Assembly (NCBI GenBank): GCA_002723045.1
Contig: PBNI01000017.1
Coordinates: forward strand, 1 to 34,922
Length of the DNA: 34,922 nt
Direction: 5' to 3'
Source of the DNA: Methanobacteriota archaeon
GTDB taxonomy: Archaea > Thermoplasmatota > Poseidoniia > Poseidoniales > Thalassarchaeaceae
The notes under the pieces are model-generated. The model had not been told where the DNA came from and did not search any database. It was given only the letters and a program-made list of their open reading frames with translations. Each line of letters begins with the position of its first letter. Position 1 is the first letter of the stretch. Below are positions 18,590-27,203 of this stretch, in pieces. The translations under genes and the position numbers were made by a program.

Positions 18590-19282
18590 AGAACAAGTGA
18601 AAACCACGTGTTGCTCTTCCAGACCTTTCAAGTCTATTCTCTCTTGAAGAAGAAGATCCGATTCCATTAGAATTCTTTCTGCCTTCTGGAACCTTGAATT
18701 GTCATCTCCTTCCGATGATCTCTCGCTTGCAGCCTTCAGGCTAAGTATACCGATTCCTCCTGGAGCGAGGAAAGATGTTGCCATTTTTACGAATGTCTCG
18801 GCTTGATCTGCTATGCTGAGGTCCTGATGGATCCAATTTGCCTTTCCCCTGATGAATGCTGCAACCTGTTCTGGCTTTCTTGCGTCTCCCAACACCGGTA
18901 CAAGACCTGGTCTCCTATCTGACAGCTTCACTAAATCTCGTACCATTCGAGGTGAGATCTCAACTGCCACCAACTGGCCTCCATGGTGGTTGTCTACTCC
19001 ACAAACGAAATCGTGAATATGGCTGACTGTTCCGCCACTGGATGCCCCCAGGTATAGACATGTAGAACCAGGATTAGGTAGCAGAGTAGATGGATCGTCT
19101 CTTGTTCTAAGGATTGCAGCAGCAACCTTGGACCTAGTTGGATCCCACCGCCTCCACTCTATTCTGCCGTCTCTTTTCCTCCTCTCCCCTCTAACTGAGA
19201 CTCCCTTGACTGCATTCCTAGTCCAGAGGGTCCTTCCCTCCCTCCTGACTCCCCAGACAATTTGCTTTGACTTGTTTGCCAT
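18572..19282 (-). CDS. flpA: Fibrillarin-like rRNA/tRNA 2'-O-methyltransferase
   Basis: CLYLGASSGGTVSHIHDFV, QLVAVEISPRMVRDLVKLSDRRPGLVPVLGDARKPEQ, ANWIHQDLSIADQAE; adjacent to nop5. Confidence 0.93.
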   Translation of the reverse strand: MANKSKQIVWGVRREGRTLWTRNAVKGVSVRGERRKRDGRIEWRRWDPTRSKVAAAILRTRDDPSTLLPNPGSTCLYLGASSGGTVSHIHDFVCGVDNHHGGQLVAVEISPRMVRDLVKLSDRRPGLVPVLGDARKPEQVAAFIRGKANWIHQDLSIADQAETFVKMATSFLAPGGIGILSLKAASERSSEGDDNSRFQKAERILMESDLLLQERIDLKGLEEQHVVFTCSSSTGN

Positions 19283-19285
19283 CCC

Positions 19286-20287
19286 TCAACTCCTCTTTGG
19301 TGGTTTAGGGAACTTTGCCTTGATTGCCTCAATCTCACTATTTATCTCGTCTATCTGGGATTTACCCCAAGTCTCTCCATCGAAGTGATCGACTCTGACG
19401 GCAATGCTTGCCTTGCCTGCGAGATATCTTGCTATCTTCCCCCTGACCCATCTCGGAGATCGACTGACTTGCGGCATTGAGAATAGAATCGATCCGTGTT
19501 TTGGAGGAGGGGCACCTCGTCTGTGAGCAGACATCGCTGCGTGAGCACCAAGAACCTGCAGAGAGCCAGACGGCATTCGAGCGAGCCTCTCCCTCCCTCC
19601 TGCAAGGGAAACCATCTTGGCAGCCGAAATTGGACCGAGTAGTTCGCTTAGTGAAGGCATGTGATTGGTAGCAATTTCCCTAATCGAATCCTCCAATTTT
19701 TCCAGTATCATTGATGAAGAGGTAACTGACGAGGCGTGTGAGACCATTGATGACCACTCGGAATCAGATGGCATGTGTTTTGGTGGTGAAACCCCTAGTT
19801 TCTCCGAAGCTTCGGCGATCGTGCCCGAAGAGGCAATGGATTGGGGGATTTCATGCCTCTGGGAATCTAGGTCAGCCTCTGTGATGAAAAGTCCGGCCCA
19901 TTCGATGCAACGAGATTCAGCTGCCACCCAAGATGAGCGGGCCTCCAGAGTTGCTGAAACTAGCATTTCAAGCCTTCTGTCCATATCTCTGGAGGAGTCG
20001 GCGACCCCCATCCTTGCTAGAAGCAATGTAGCCCTCTGAAAGACTTCCTCTGATTCATCCCATCTAGGCCAGTTTGGTTCTGAAAGAACGCCAATAGGAT
20101 CTATTTGCGCTTCTGGGAATCTTTCAGATAGAGTCTTTACCTCAGGAATTAGACGTCCTTGTTGAATCTTTAACAGTCTATTTGCCACACTAGATGGAGA
20201 CTTCTGACCGTCCCAGAAAATCTCATCAACAATGTTGCCTTGTTCATCGACGACACGCGATAGTCGCCAATCGAAGATGATTTTCAT
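19286..20287 (-). CDS. nop5: C/D-box RNP protein Nop5 (Nop56/58 homolog)
   Basis: Nop domain: LSELLGPISAAKMVSLAGGRERLARMPSGSLQVLGAHAAMSAHRRGAPPPKHGSILFSMPQVSRSPRWVRGKIARYLAGKASIAVRVDHF. Start placed at MKIIFDWRL; the tracked ORF begins further upstream. Confidence 0.93.
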   Translation of the reverse strand: MKIIFDWRLSRVVDEQGNIVDEIFWDGQKSPSSVANRLLKIQQGRLIPEVKTLSERFPEAQIDPIGVLSEPNWPRWDESEEVFQRATLLLARMGVADSSRDMDRRLEMLVSATLEARSSWVAAESRCIEWAGLFITEADLDSQRHEIPQSIASSGTIAEASEKLGVSPPKHMPSDSEWSSMVSHASSVTSSSMILEKLEDSIREIATNHMPSLSELLGPISAAKMVSLAGGRERLARMPSGSLQVLGAHAAMSAHRRGAPPPKHGSILFSMPQVSRSPRWVRGKIARYLAGKASIAVRVDHFDGETWGKSQIDEINSEIEAIKAKFPKPPKRS

Positions 20288-20398
20288 AGCCCGTCCAATC
20301 GGCATGATGGCTTGAACGGTACGGCAATTCATGGGAAGTTAGACGAATAGTTTAATAGTCGGCAGGCTCAGGGTTGTTCGGTTCACGTTAATACGTCA

Positions 20399-20797
20399 AT
20401 GGTGATAGAGTTGTTTTGTCCAGTGTGCGGTGCGCTTTCATATCCGGATGATAGGGGCTGGATTAAGTGCCCAGACTACAAATGTGGATACGAGGGGCCG
20501 CTATCAGGAGAAGATGGAAAGGGATCTGAATTTACTGATCCCATGACGGGGGAGACCATCGATCTTGCCAAGACTATGGCCACAACTGATTCGAAATCTC
20601 TGAAGCACCTGACTGAGGTAGTGGAAGAAGACGGGCCTCAGGGAACTCTTAGAGAGGGCGATTACATATGCCCAAAGTGCAATGGAAGGAATGCTTACGT
20701 CCACTTGCAGCAAACTAGATCTTCTGATGAGCCAGAGACCAAGTTCTGCACTTGTGCTAATCTCGAGTGCAAGCATAGGTGGAGGGAGTACCAGTAG
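20399..20797 (+). CDS. tfs: Transcription factor S (TFIIS/RPB9-like cleavage factor)
   Basis: Two zinc ribbons: ELFCPVCGALSYPDDRGWIKCPDYKCGYEG and YICPKCNGRNAYVHLQQTRSSDEPETKFCTCANLECKHRWREYQ; acidic tip SSDEPET. Confidence 0.92.
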   Translation: MVIELFCPVCGALSYPDDRGWIKCPDYKCGYEGPLSGEDGKGSEFTDPMTGETIDLAKTMATTDSKSLKHLTEVVEEDGPQGTLREGDYICPKCNGRNAYVHLQQTRSSDEPETKFCTCANLECKHRWREYQ

Positions 20798-20865
20798 ATA
20801 TTCTGGTTTGGTGCCAATAAGCATCAAGAGCCTCCTATGAAGTAGATGGATATCGAGGTGAGTGG

Positions 20866-21612
20866 ATGCTGAGAATTACAGCCAAGCAGCAACTAATGAG
20901 AGAAATAGTGGATGTCCTGTCTGTTCTTACCTCTGAGGCTAAACTGGTATGGGGGGAAAAGGGGCTGAGCGTATCAGTAGTTGATGGTTCACACGTAGCA
21001 CTGCTCTCAGCAACAATTGCAGATGAGTGCTTCGAAACATATGAAGTAGAGCCGGTTGAGATTGGTCTTGATCTTCAAAAAATGAGAGATCTTCTTACAT
21101 TAGCGGGACCAAGTGACCTTGTTGAGATGGATTATGACGATGCGGTTGGTGCGATAAACGTCAGAGTTGGGGAGGTTCTGATGATACTAAGAGGAATTGA
21201 TACCAGCACGATGGATAATCCCAACCAACCCAATCTAGATTTCAAGTCAAAGGCGACTATTGACTCTGAGAAGCTTTCCAGGGCTTTGAGAGCCGCTAAG
21301 TTTGTTGGAGGGGAGGTAGATCTCAGTATGGACAAGAATGAGTTGGCAGTATCCGTTACAGTTGAGGCGGGCGAGGGTGTTAATGTGAAGTTCGAATCGG
21401 GTGAGTTGAGTGAGTTAACTTGTGCATCGCCGACACATTCTACTTATTCTCTCCAGTATCTTGGTGAGTTGACCAAGAAACTTGCTGGTGGATTCACAAA
21501 TGAGGTGTCACTTGAGTTTGAGGAGAAGTATCCTCTCCGACTTACGTGGATGAGTAACGAAGGTGGTGCAAGGTGGACTTACTTCCTAGCTCCTAGAATT
21601 GTCAATGACTGA
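20866..21612 (+). CDS. pcn: DNA polymerase sliding clamp (PCNA)
   Basis: 248 aa; MLRITAKQQLMREIVDVLSVLTSEAKLVWGEKGLSVSVVDGSHVALLSATI, SLQYLGELTKKLAGGFTNEVSLEFEEKYPLRLTW, C-terminal YFLAPRI. Confidence 0.95.
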   Translation: MLRITAKQQLMREIVDVLSVLTSEAKLVWGEKGLSVSVVDGSHVALLSATIADECFETYEVEPVEIGLDLQKMRDLLTLAGPSDLVEMDYDDAVGAINVRVGEVLMILRGIDTSTMDNPNQPNLDFKSKATIDSEKLSRALRAAKFVGGEVDLSMDKNELAVSVTVEAGEGVNVKFESGELSELTCASPTHSTYSLQYLGELTKKLAGGFTNEVSLEFEEKYPLRLTWMSNEGGARWTYFLAPRIVND

Positions 21613-21650
21613 CCCGTGAACTCATCAATGCCTCCCTCTCCGGACTTCTC

Positions 21651-22736
21651 GTGCCTAGCAGAGTCTGCGTCGTAATCCCCACGGTGGACAACTCCACTGA
21701 GCTGGCAGTGGCGTTAGATGGACTAACGAATCAAACATTCAAAGAAATGGAGGTAGTAGTTGTCGGGCCGGATCAAGACCCGGGGAGGCGTGTTACCGAG
21801 GAGAGGGGTTTCAGGTACATCGATGACAAGGGATCTGGAAACAGAGCAGATGCCTGCAATGTGGCCATTGAAGGGACTGATTCCGAATTAGTCTTCTTCA
21901 CTGATGATGATGTCATCGTACCTCAAGACTGGGTCGAGAAATTGGAGAGATGGTTCGAACGCCCAGAGGTATCCGGAGTTGGTGGGCCAAACTTCGCACC
22001 TACTGAAGAGTCAGATATTTGGCAGAAATCGATTGATGTTGCTTTCTGCAATAAGTTCCTGACGGCTGGAACAAATTACGGTAGAAAGTCTGAAGGGGCC
22101 CTTGAGGAGGTAGAACAACTTCCCGGAGTGAACTCGGCTTACAGGAGAGAGGTTTTGGAAGAGGTTGGAGGTTTTGATCGTGGGGCGATAGGTGCAGAAG
22201 ACGTGATGCTGGATCATCGAATCAGGTTATCGGGGCATCGTCTCTGGTCTGATGGGACTGCAACTATGTGGCATCGAAGAAGAGGAATCGGGAGAGTGAG
22301 GAGGCAGATTAGGAACTACGGTCTCGTTAGGACCCTGGCGGGAAAGAGATACCCGAGCCTTTGGGGATGGAGCCATAGCTTGGTTTCTACATTCCCCATC
22401 CTAGTGTGCTTATCGTTTGTTACCTTCATTTGGGGTTGTCTAAATGGAGGTCTTTCTTGGCCTTCATTCTGGGATATTTCGACCGAAGCAGTACCTCTGG
22501 GGATTGAAAGAGCGTCGGTCCACCAACTACCTACTTTGGCAATCTTGTTCAATATAATTGCATGGTTTGGAGCGATGATTGGGCCATCCCCCAGCAAGGG
22601 TCCGGTCACAGTAATTATTTCGTCGATGGTTTCATTTATGCTGTTGTGGGATTACGGGATCGGGATTAACAAAGCCAGAATAAGTATCCTTACAGGGAGT
22701 CCGAATTCACAGATTGATGATAGGGATAGGAGTTAG
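21651..22736 (+). CDS. Family 2 glycosyltransferase with C-terminal TM segments
   Basis: CVVIPTVDNSTELAVALDGLTNQTFKEMEVVVVG, LVFFTDDDVIVPQDWVEKLERWF, GVNSAYRREVLEEVGGFDRGAIGAEDVMLDHRIRLSGHRL; hydrophobic C-terminus; GTG start. Confidence 0.9.
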   Translation: MPSRVCVVIPTVDNSTELAVALDGLTNQTFKEMEVVVVGPDQDPGRRVTEERGFRYIDDKGSGNRADACNVAIEGTDSELVFFTDDDVIVPQDWVEKLERWFERPEVSGVGGPNFAPTEESDIWQKSIDVAFCNKFLTAGTNYGRKSEGALEEVEQLPGVNSAYRREVLEEVGGFDRGAIGAEDVMLDHRIRLSGHRLWSDGTATMWHRRRGIGRVRRQIRNYGLVRTLAGKRYPSLWGWSHSLVSTFPILVCLSFVTFIWGCLNGGLSWPSFWDISTEAVPLGIERASVHQLPTLAILFNIIAWFGAMIGPSPSKGPVTVIISSMVSFMLLWDYGIGINKARISILTGSPNSQIDDRDRS

Positions 22737-23473
22737 GGGTTTCTTCTCTTTTTCTTTTTTGAAGCAGTCATTCGTCCGGATTCGATGCGCCAAGTTGGCT
22801 GTCTCGGGCGCCAAAATAGCATTGTGAACAAACCGAAGAACACCCCTCCAAGAACTAGATTCAGCCAACCTTCCCTGATGTAACCGGGGCTGGCATTGAA
22901 TAATGCCCAGACAAATGAAGGCAGAATACCGATGGTGGTGCAAATCAGAATCTCTTCAATAATGAGGTTCAATCTATTTCTGCTATTGGGGATGCACGGG
23001 GGATTTTCGCTCCAAACAGATTTTTCTCTAAGCACCAATCTTACTCCATCTGCAATGGGGCCACCGTTACTTCCCTGTGAGTAAGCAGTAAGGGTTTGTG
23101 CCTTTCCTGATTTCCATCTTCGTATCAAAGTCGGACTATTGCCGTCATTTACGAATGGTCTGCCATCACATGCCTTGCCCCAATAGTCTATTGCAGAATC
23201 TGCCAATGATTCGGAAGAGCCGTCTACTCCTGATAGAAGCCCTCTCGAGTATGCCAGCTGCCATTCTGAATCAGAGGCTATCTCCAAACCAGAATTCTGT
23301 TCGATACTGGATATTTCTTCGATATCTAATGGGCTTTCCGAGATTCTAAATGGGTAGTCTATGCTTACCTCGTGACGTGGCCCAATTCCACCAAAAAGAA
23401 TTGAGCGGTTATCAGAACCTAAGACAACCGATCCCGGCTCTACAGAAACCCAGTGAATCTGGGTTTGATCCAT
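22733..23473 (-). CDS. Miniature FGE-sulfatase (formylglycine-generating enzyme)-like domain with two C-terminal TM helices
   Basis: MDQTQIHWVSVEPGSVVLGSDNRSILFGGIGPRHEVSIDYPFRISESPLDIEEISSI (cf. VxPGxFxMGS…EGPxHxVxxxPFxIxxxPVT), SDSEWQLAYSRGL (cf. TEAEWEYAARGG), IADGVRLVLRE (cf. GFRLVRE), then two hydrophobic stretches and a KKKKRR tail. Confidence 0.6.
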   Translation of the reverse strand: MDQTQIHWVSVEPGSVVLGSDNRSILFGGIGPRHEVSIDYPFRISESPLDIEEISSIEQNSGLEIASDSEWQLAYSRGLLSGVDGSSESLADSAIDYWGKACDGRPFVNDGNSPTLIRRWKSGKAQTLTAYSQGSNGGPIADGVRLVLREKSVWSENPPCIPNSRNRLNLIIEEILICTTIGILPSFVWALFNASPGYIREGWLNLVLGGVFFGLFTMLFWRPRQPTWRIESGRMTASKKKKRRNP

Positions 23474-23474
23474 A

Positions 23475-25370
23475 TTATTCCTCCAATGAGCCCAGTTCCC
23501 CAGTTTGAATTGACCACTGTGATGCGTAGACGTTATCGTTCGCCAGCAGAATACTATGAGTTCCACGCTCTACTATCGCCCCATCGACCATTGCAACAAT
23601 CTCATCGGCATTCCTAATGGTTGCTAGGCGGTGTGCTACTGCTATGGTGATCCTCTTCTTGCCGCCATTTGAGCTTCCGAACAGAGACTCCTGAATACGC
23701 TTCTCCGTCTCAGCATCGAGGGCTGCGCTGGCTTCATCCAGAATCAATAGGTCAGGGTCTTTCAATAGTGCTCTAGCAAGGCTGATTCTAGCTCGCTGGC
23801 CACCTGAAAGCATCACTCCCCTATCTCCGACCATCGTATCCAAACCATCAGGGAGGCTGGATACAAATTCAGTTGCTCCAGCAGCCTCTAGGGCACTGAG
23901 AATCTGATCTTCGTTTGCATCTCTGGCGTATGCCACATTCTCCCCAATAGTCCCGAAGAATAGGAATGGATCTTGTGAGACGAAACCTATCCTCTCCCTG
24001 ATTGATTCTATCTGGTAGTCGTTGATATCTCTATCATTGATCAAAACCTGGCCGTCTTGTGGTTCGTAGAACCTCTCAATAAGTTTCAGAATCGTGCTCT
24101 TGCCTGCTCCGGTATGGCCCATTACACCTAGGAAATCCCCAGAGGAGGCAGCGATAGTGATGCCATTCAGGACATTTGTATCCGACGTAGGATATGAAAA
24201 AGAAACATTATCGAATCTGAGTGATTCTATAGGCCCGTCCAATGGCACTGCTCCGTCCCTGTCGAAGATAGACGGTTCCAAGTCAATTATTGCGAATACC
24301 CTCTTCGACGAAGCCTCGCCTTTCTGGAGTTGGTTTAGCAGCATTCCGAGAATGAACATAGGCATTGTCATCCTGGTGGATATTAGAAGGAAAGTAACGA
24401 ACTGTCCGACAGTGATCTCACCTGTTGCCATGACCCAGCCGCCTGCTGATGTTAACAGGCCGAATGAGATTCCTGCCACAACGTAAATTCCAGGTATGAA
24501 CCGGTTTCGTATAAATGCAGCTTGAATGGCAGCGTCGCGGTAATCCCCGCTCTGCCTTCCAATCCTATCACTCTCAAATTCCTTAGCGTTGTACGCCTGA
24601 ACAACAGTTACGCCAGTAAGCACGTTTTCCAGAATTGCAACGATCCCTCCAGTGCTCTCTCGTTGTTTCCTATACTTCCTCTGAACTCTGGTGGAGAACC
24701 AAATCACCATTGGAACAATTATCACCAATGGTGCGAATAGAATTAGAGCCAGTTTTGGGGACATCCAAAACATAATCACGAAAGCAGTTGAGAATGTGAT
24801 TGTGATTCGAATCATACTTGTACTCGCATCTGAAATTATATCCTCAAGTTGGGCTACGTCTGCTGATAAGACAGACATCAGATTGCCAGTCTGACGGCTT
24901 TCAAAGTAAGATGCTTCCATATTCAATAGTGAGTTAGTGGCATCCATTCGAATATCGTGTTGCGCCATATATGCCGTGGATTGCCAAAGTTGATTGCTGA
25001 GTCCCTGGAATATTGCTAGGAAAGTAAAAGAAACCATTATCAGGAGTCCGAATCCAAGTTCTACGGAGTCTATTGGCCCTAAATCAGGTATTGGCCCCCA
25101 ATTTACTATTCTCTCAATTCGAGAGTTGGTGAATGTCTTGGATTGGTAATAATCTGCAGCCATCCCGATTGCGATGAAGGGGATCAGGTCGAAAGCACGG
25201 GCTCCGGCGTTTGCCATAATTCCACCGAGCGCCTTTTTCCAATATCTAGTGACATAGGGGACGACCCTCCAGATCTTCCTACCGACTACTTGGTTGTCAT
25301 CTTCAAGCTCTGACATGTCCTTGCTGAGTGAGGTTCCGACATCCCCCTCCTCCTGCTCGCTTTCTGTCAC
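23475..25370 (-). CDS. ABC exporter, fused TMD-NBD half transporter (MsbA/multidrug/lipid type)
   Basis: 631 aa; Walker A GHTGAGKST, Q-loop GFVSQDPFLFFGTIGENV, signature LSGGQRARISLARALLKDPDLLILDEASAALD; N-terminal TMD. Confidence 0.95.
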   Translation of the reverse strand: MTESEQEEGDVGTSLSKDMSELEDDNQVVGRKIWRVVPYVTRYWKKALGGIMANAGARAFDLIPFIAIGMAADYYQSKTFTNSRIERIVNWGPIPDLGPIDSVELGFGLLIMVSFTFLAIFQGLSNQLWQSTAYMAQHDIRMDATNSLLNMEASYFESRQTGNLMSVLSADVAQLEDIISDASTSMIRITITFSTAFVIMFWMSPKLALILFAPLVIIVPMVIWFSTRVQRKYRKQRESTGGIVAILENVLTGVTVVQAYNAKEFESDRIGRQSGDYRDAAIQAAFIRNRFIPGIYVVAGISFGLLTSAGGWVMATGEITVGQFVTFLLISTRMTMPMFILGMLLNQLQKGEASSKRVFAIIDLEPSIFDRDGAVPLDGPIESLRFDNVSFSYPTSDTNVLNGITIAASSGDFLGVMGHTGAGKSTILKLIERFYEPQDGQVLINDRDINDYQIESIRERIGFVSQDPFLFFGTIGENVAYARDANEDQILSALEAAGATEFVSSLPDGLDTMVGDRGVMLSGGQRARISLARALLKDPDLLILDEASAALDAETEKRIQESLFGSSNGGKKRITIAVAHRLATIRNADEIVAMVDGAIVERGTHSILLANDNVYASQWSIQTGELGSLEE

Positions 25371-25443
25371 GGTCTTTCGTAAAGCAGGGGGCGTTTCAAT
25401 GCTTCAGTCTCAATTTGCAATTTGCTGTGGCATAAGAAGAAGG

Positions 25444-25518
25444 TGGTGCGCCCGCCGGGATTCGAACCCGGGACAAGAGGTTGGAAACCTCTTGTGATAA
25501 CCCCTTCACTACAGGCGC
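25444..25518 (-). tRNA. tRNA-Gly(UCC), CCA end encoded
   Basis: Minus strand reads GCGCCTG-TAGTGAAGGGGTTATCA-CAAGAGGTTTCCAACCTCTTG-T…-CCGGGTTCGAATCCCGG-CGGGCGC-ACCA. Acceptor, anticodon and T stems pair; 7-nt loop TTTCCAA gives anticodon UCC. Confidence 0.95.
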
Positions 25519-25582
25519 TTATACTCAGCGGGCACATGTCATCCCTAAATCGATTCGGTGTACTGAATGATTTGAAAAGCGC

Positions 25583-25798
25583 GTGCCTACGCGGATATTC
25601 ATGGGCCTGAGACAGAAGATTGGGGTTTTTGTGGTATTATTTTTCCTCCCAATTAATGGACCTATATTGAGGATGTTAATGGAAACCCAAGGAATGCCTC
25701 CAATTGGAGAATTGAAATTCCTGGGAATCTCGATTATTATGTTTGTAATCGGGCTATTGATGATTTTCGCGCCACCACTAAAGAGATTCAACTCATAG
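25583..25798 (+). CDS. Small two-TM membrane protein of unknown function
   Basis: 71 aa with two hydrophobic helices (KIGVFVVLFFLPINGPIL; FLGISIIMFVIGLLMIFA); start may be GTG 25583 or an internal ATG. Confidence 0.45.
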   Translation: MPTRIFMGLRQKIGVFVVLFFLPINGPILRMLMETQGMPPIGELKFLGISIIMFVIGLLMIFAPPLKRFNS

Positions 25799-26677
25799 AC
25801 CATAGAGTGATTCTGGCCAATCTGAATGGACATTTTGCAACAAGGATTCAACCTTGGATTCTTCCCATCCAGAGGAAAGAAGGCTTGAGGCCAATTCCTG
25901 AGTCCGCTTTGGGACGGTCTTTGGACCCAATACTGCCCCTGGCCTATTCTTATCGTCTAGGAAATCCGTCTCCATCCCCCAAGGGGAAATTGATCTGCTA
26001 GCAGTTTCGGTCAGAGTTGCAATACTTCCCTTTCCGACATTGACGGTGGCTGAGAGGCCATGTGTGAATTCTGAGCTTACATCTGGAGGAGCATAGTGCC
26101 TAATTGCACGATCCAGAGGAAGACCTGCTGATCTACATAGTTGACTCAATTCGTGACAGGTGACCTCGCCGTTATCTTCGACATGGAGTTGGACAGAAGT
26201 CTTTGCAGAAGATGCCATGGACAGGATCTCCAGAAGCATTTCGTTTGCTGCTTCCCATGTTTCTTCATCGACCTTGTAGTGTGGACGGCCCACTTCTCCG
26301 AGACAATTAGCAGTTCCAGAATCAATATGTTCCAATGCCAAGGAGATTGCTTCCAAATGAAGTTCTGTAGATTTCTTTAGACCCAAAACTGCAATCTGTT
26401 TTTCCCAGGAGACAGGATGTGGCCCGAGGGCCACCCCTACCTCTAAGTCGAAGTTTCTACGAATTTCCTCTGCCATTGAGAGTGTTTCTGAGTAGGCTTT
26501 CTCGTAACCTTGATGATCGGTAGGAAGAGACTTGGAGAATTCAGGTTTATGGACCAGCATAATGGCTGTTCCTCCTGATTTTGAGAAATCAGAAACGGCT
26601 TCAAGGAACCGATTGTTCCGATCCAAATGCAAATGTTGGTCGAAGATGGGGCCGATCCACTTCCCATCAGCGAGCAT
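25793..26677 (-). CDS. TatD-related TIM-barrel metal-dependent hydrolase (COG1831-like)
   Basis: WIGPIFDQHLHLDRNNRFLEAVSDFSKSGGTAIMLVH, GVALGPHPVSWEKQ, NCLGEVGRPHYKVDEETWEAANEMLLEILSMASSAKTSVQLHVED. Start placed at MLADGKWIGP, which removes an overlap with the upstream gene. Confidence 0.8.
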   Translation of the reverse strand: MLADGKWIGPIFDQHLHLDRNNRFLEAVSDFSKSGGTAIMLVHKPEFSKSLPTDHQGYEKAYSETLSMAEEIRRNFDLEVGVALGPHPVSWEKQIAVLGLKKSTELHLEAISLALEHIDSGTANCLGEVGRPHYKVDEETWEAANEMLLEILSMASSAKTSVQLHVEDNGEVTCHELSQLCRSAGLPLDRAIRHYAPPDVSSEFTHGLSATVNVGKGSIATLTETASRSISPWGMETDFLDDKNRPGAVLGPKTVPKRTQELASSLLSSGWEESKVESLLQNVHSDWPESLYGL

Positions 26678-26681
26678 TTTC

Positions 26682-27203
26682 TCACGCCAAGGCGCCTTCT
26701 TCAGACAATTCTGATATCCAGTGGGATACGGCCATTTCAGCAACCTTTCGAGATGACTGCCCCATCACAATACCTCTGCCGTTGCTGAAAAGGAGTATTG
26801 TACAGTTGTGTCTCTTTGCATCGATCCTAAGTGCATCTAGTCTCAAGTCATGATTTGCATCCTTGAATCTCTCTGCTGCCAAGCCAATCAGCACGGCTCT
26901 CCCAACTGAGAAGCTGGCGAGAACTTCACCTCTTTCTATCGTAATTCCCTTCTCGGAGAGTCCGATTCTGAGGAGAATCTCCTCTGCAATTAACGAAGCG
27001 GCCTCGAGATTTGAAATTCCATGAATCAATAACGATCCGTCGGAATCCACAACAATTAGGGCCCTTGGTTCCTCATGTTCTATTACACCAAATGCGCCAT
27101 TGCTCCTCGCTCCGGCAAACTTCACAGCATCGGCTAAATTGACAGGTTCGGAAGAGATGACTCGGAAAGACTGAGATTCTATTTTGATTTCGGCACCGCT
27201 CAT
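26682..27203 (-). CDS. Divergent TATA-binding-protein (TBP)-fold-like protein
   Basis: Two internally similar halves. Half 1: VKFAGARSNGAFGVIEHEEPRALIVVDSDGSLLIHGISNLEAASLIAEEIL (cf. TBP EYxPExFPGLVxRxxxPxxTxLIFxSGKxVxTGAxSxxxAxxA). Half 2: LRIDAKRHNCTILLFSNGRGIVMGQSSRKVAEMAVSHWISEL. Confidence 0.55.
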   Translation of the reverse strand: MSGAEIKIESQSFRVISSEPVNLADAVKFAGARSNGAFGVIEHEEPRALIVVDSDGSLLIHGISNLEAASLIAEEILLRIGLSEKGITIERGEVLASFSVGRAVLIGLAAERFKDANHDLRLDALRIDAKRHNCTILLFSNGRGIVMGQSSRKVAEMAVSHWISELSEEGALA

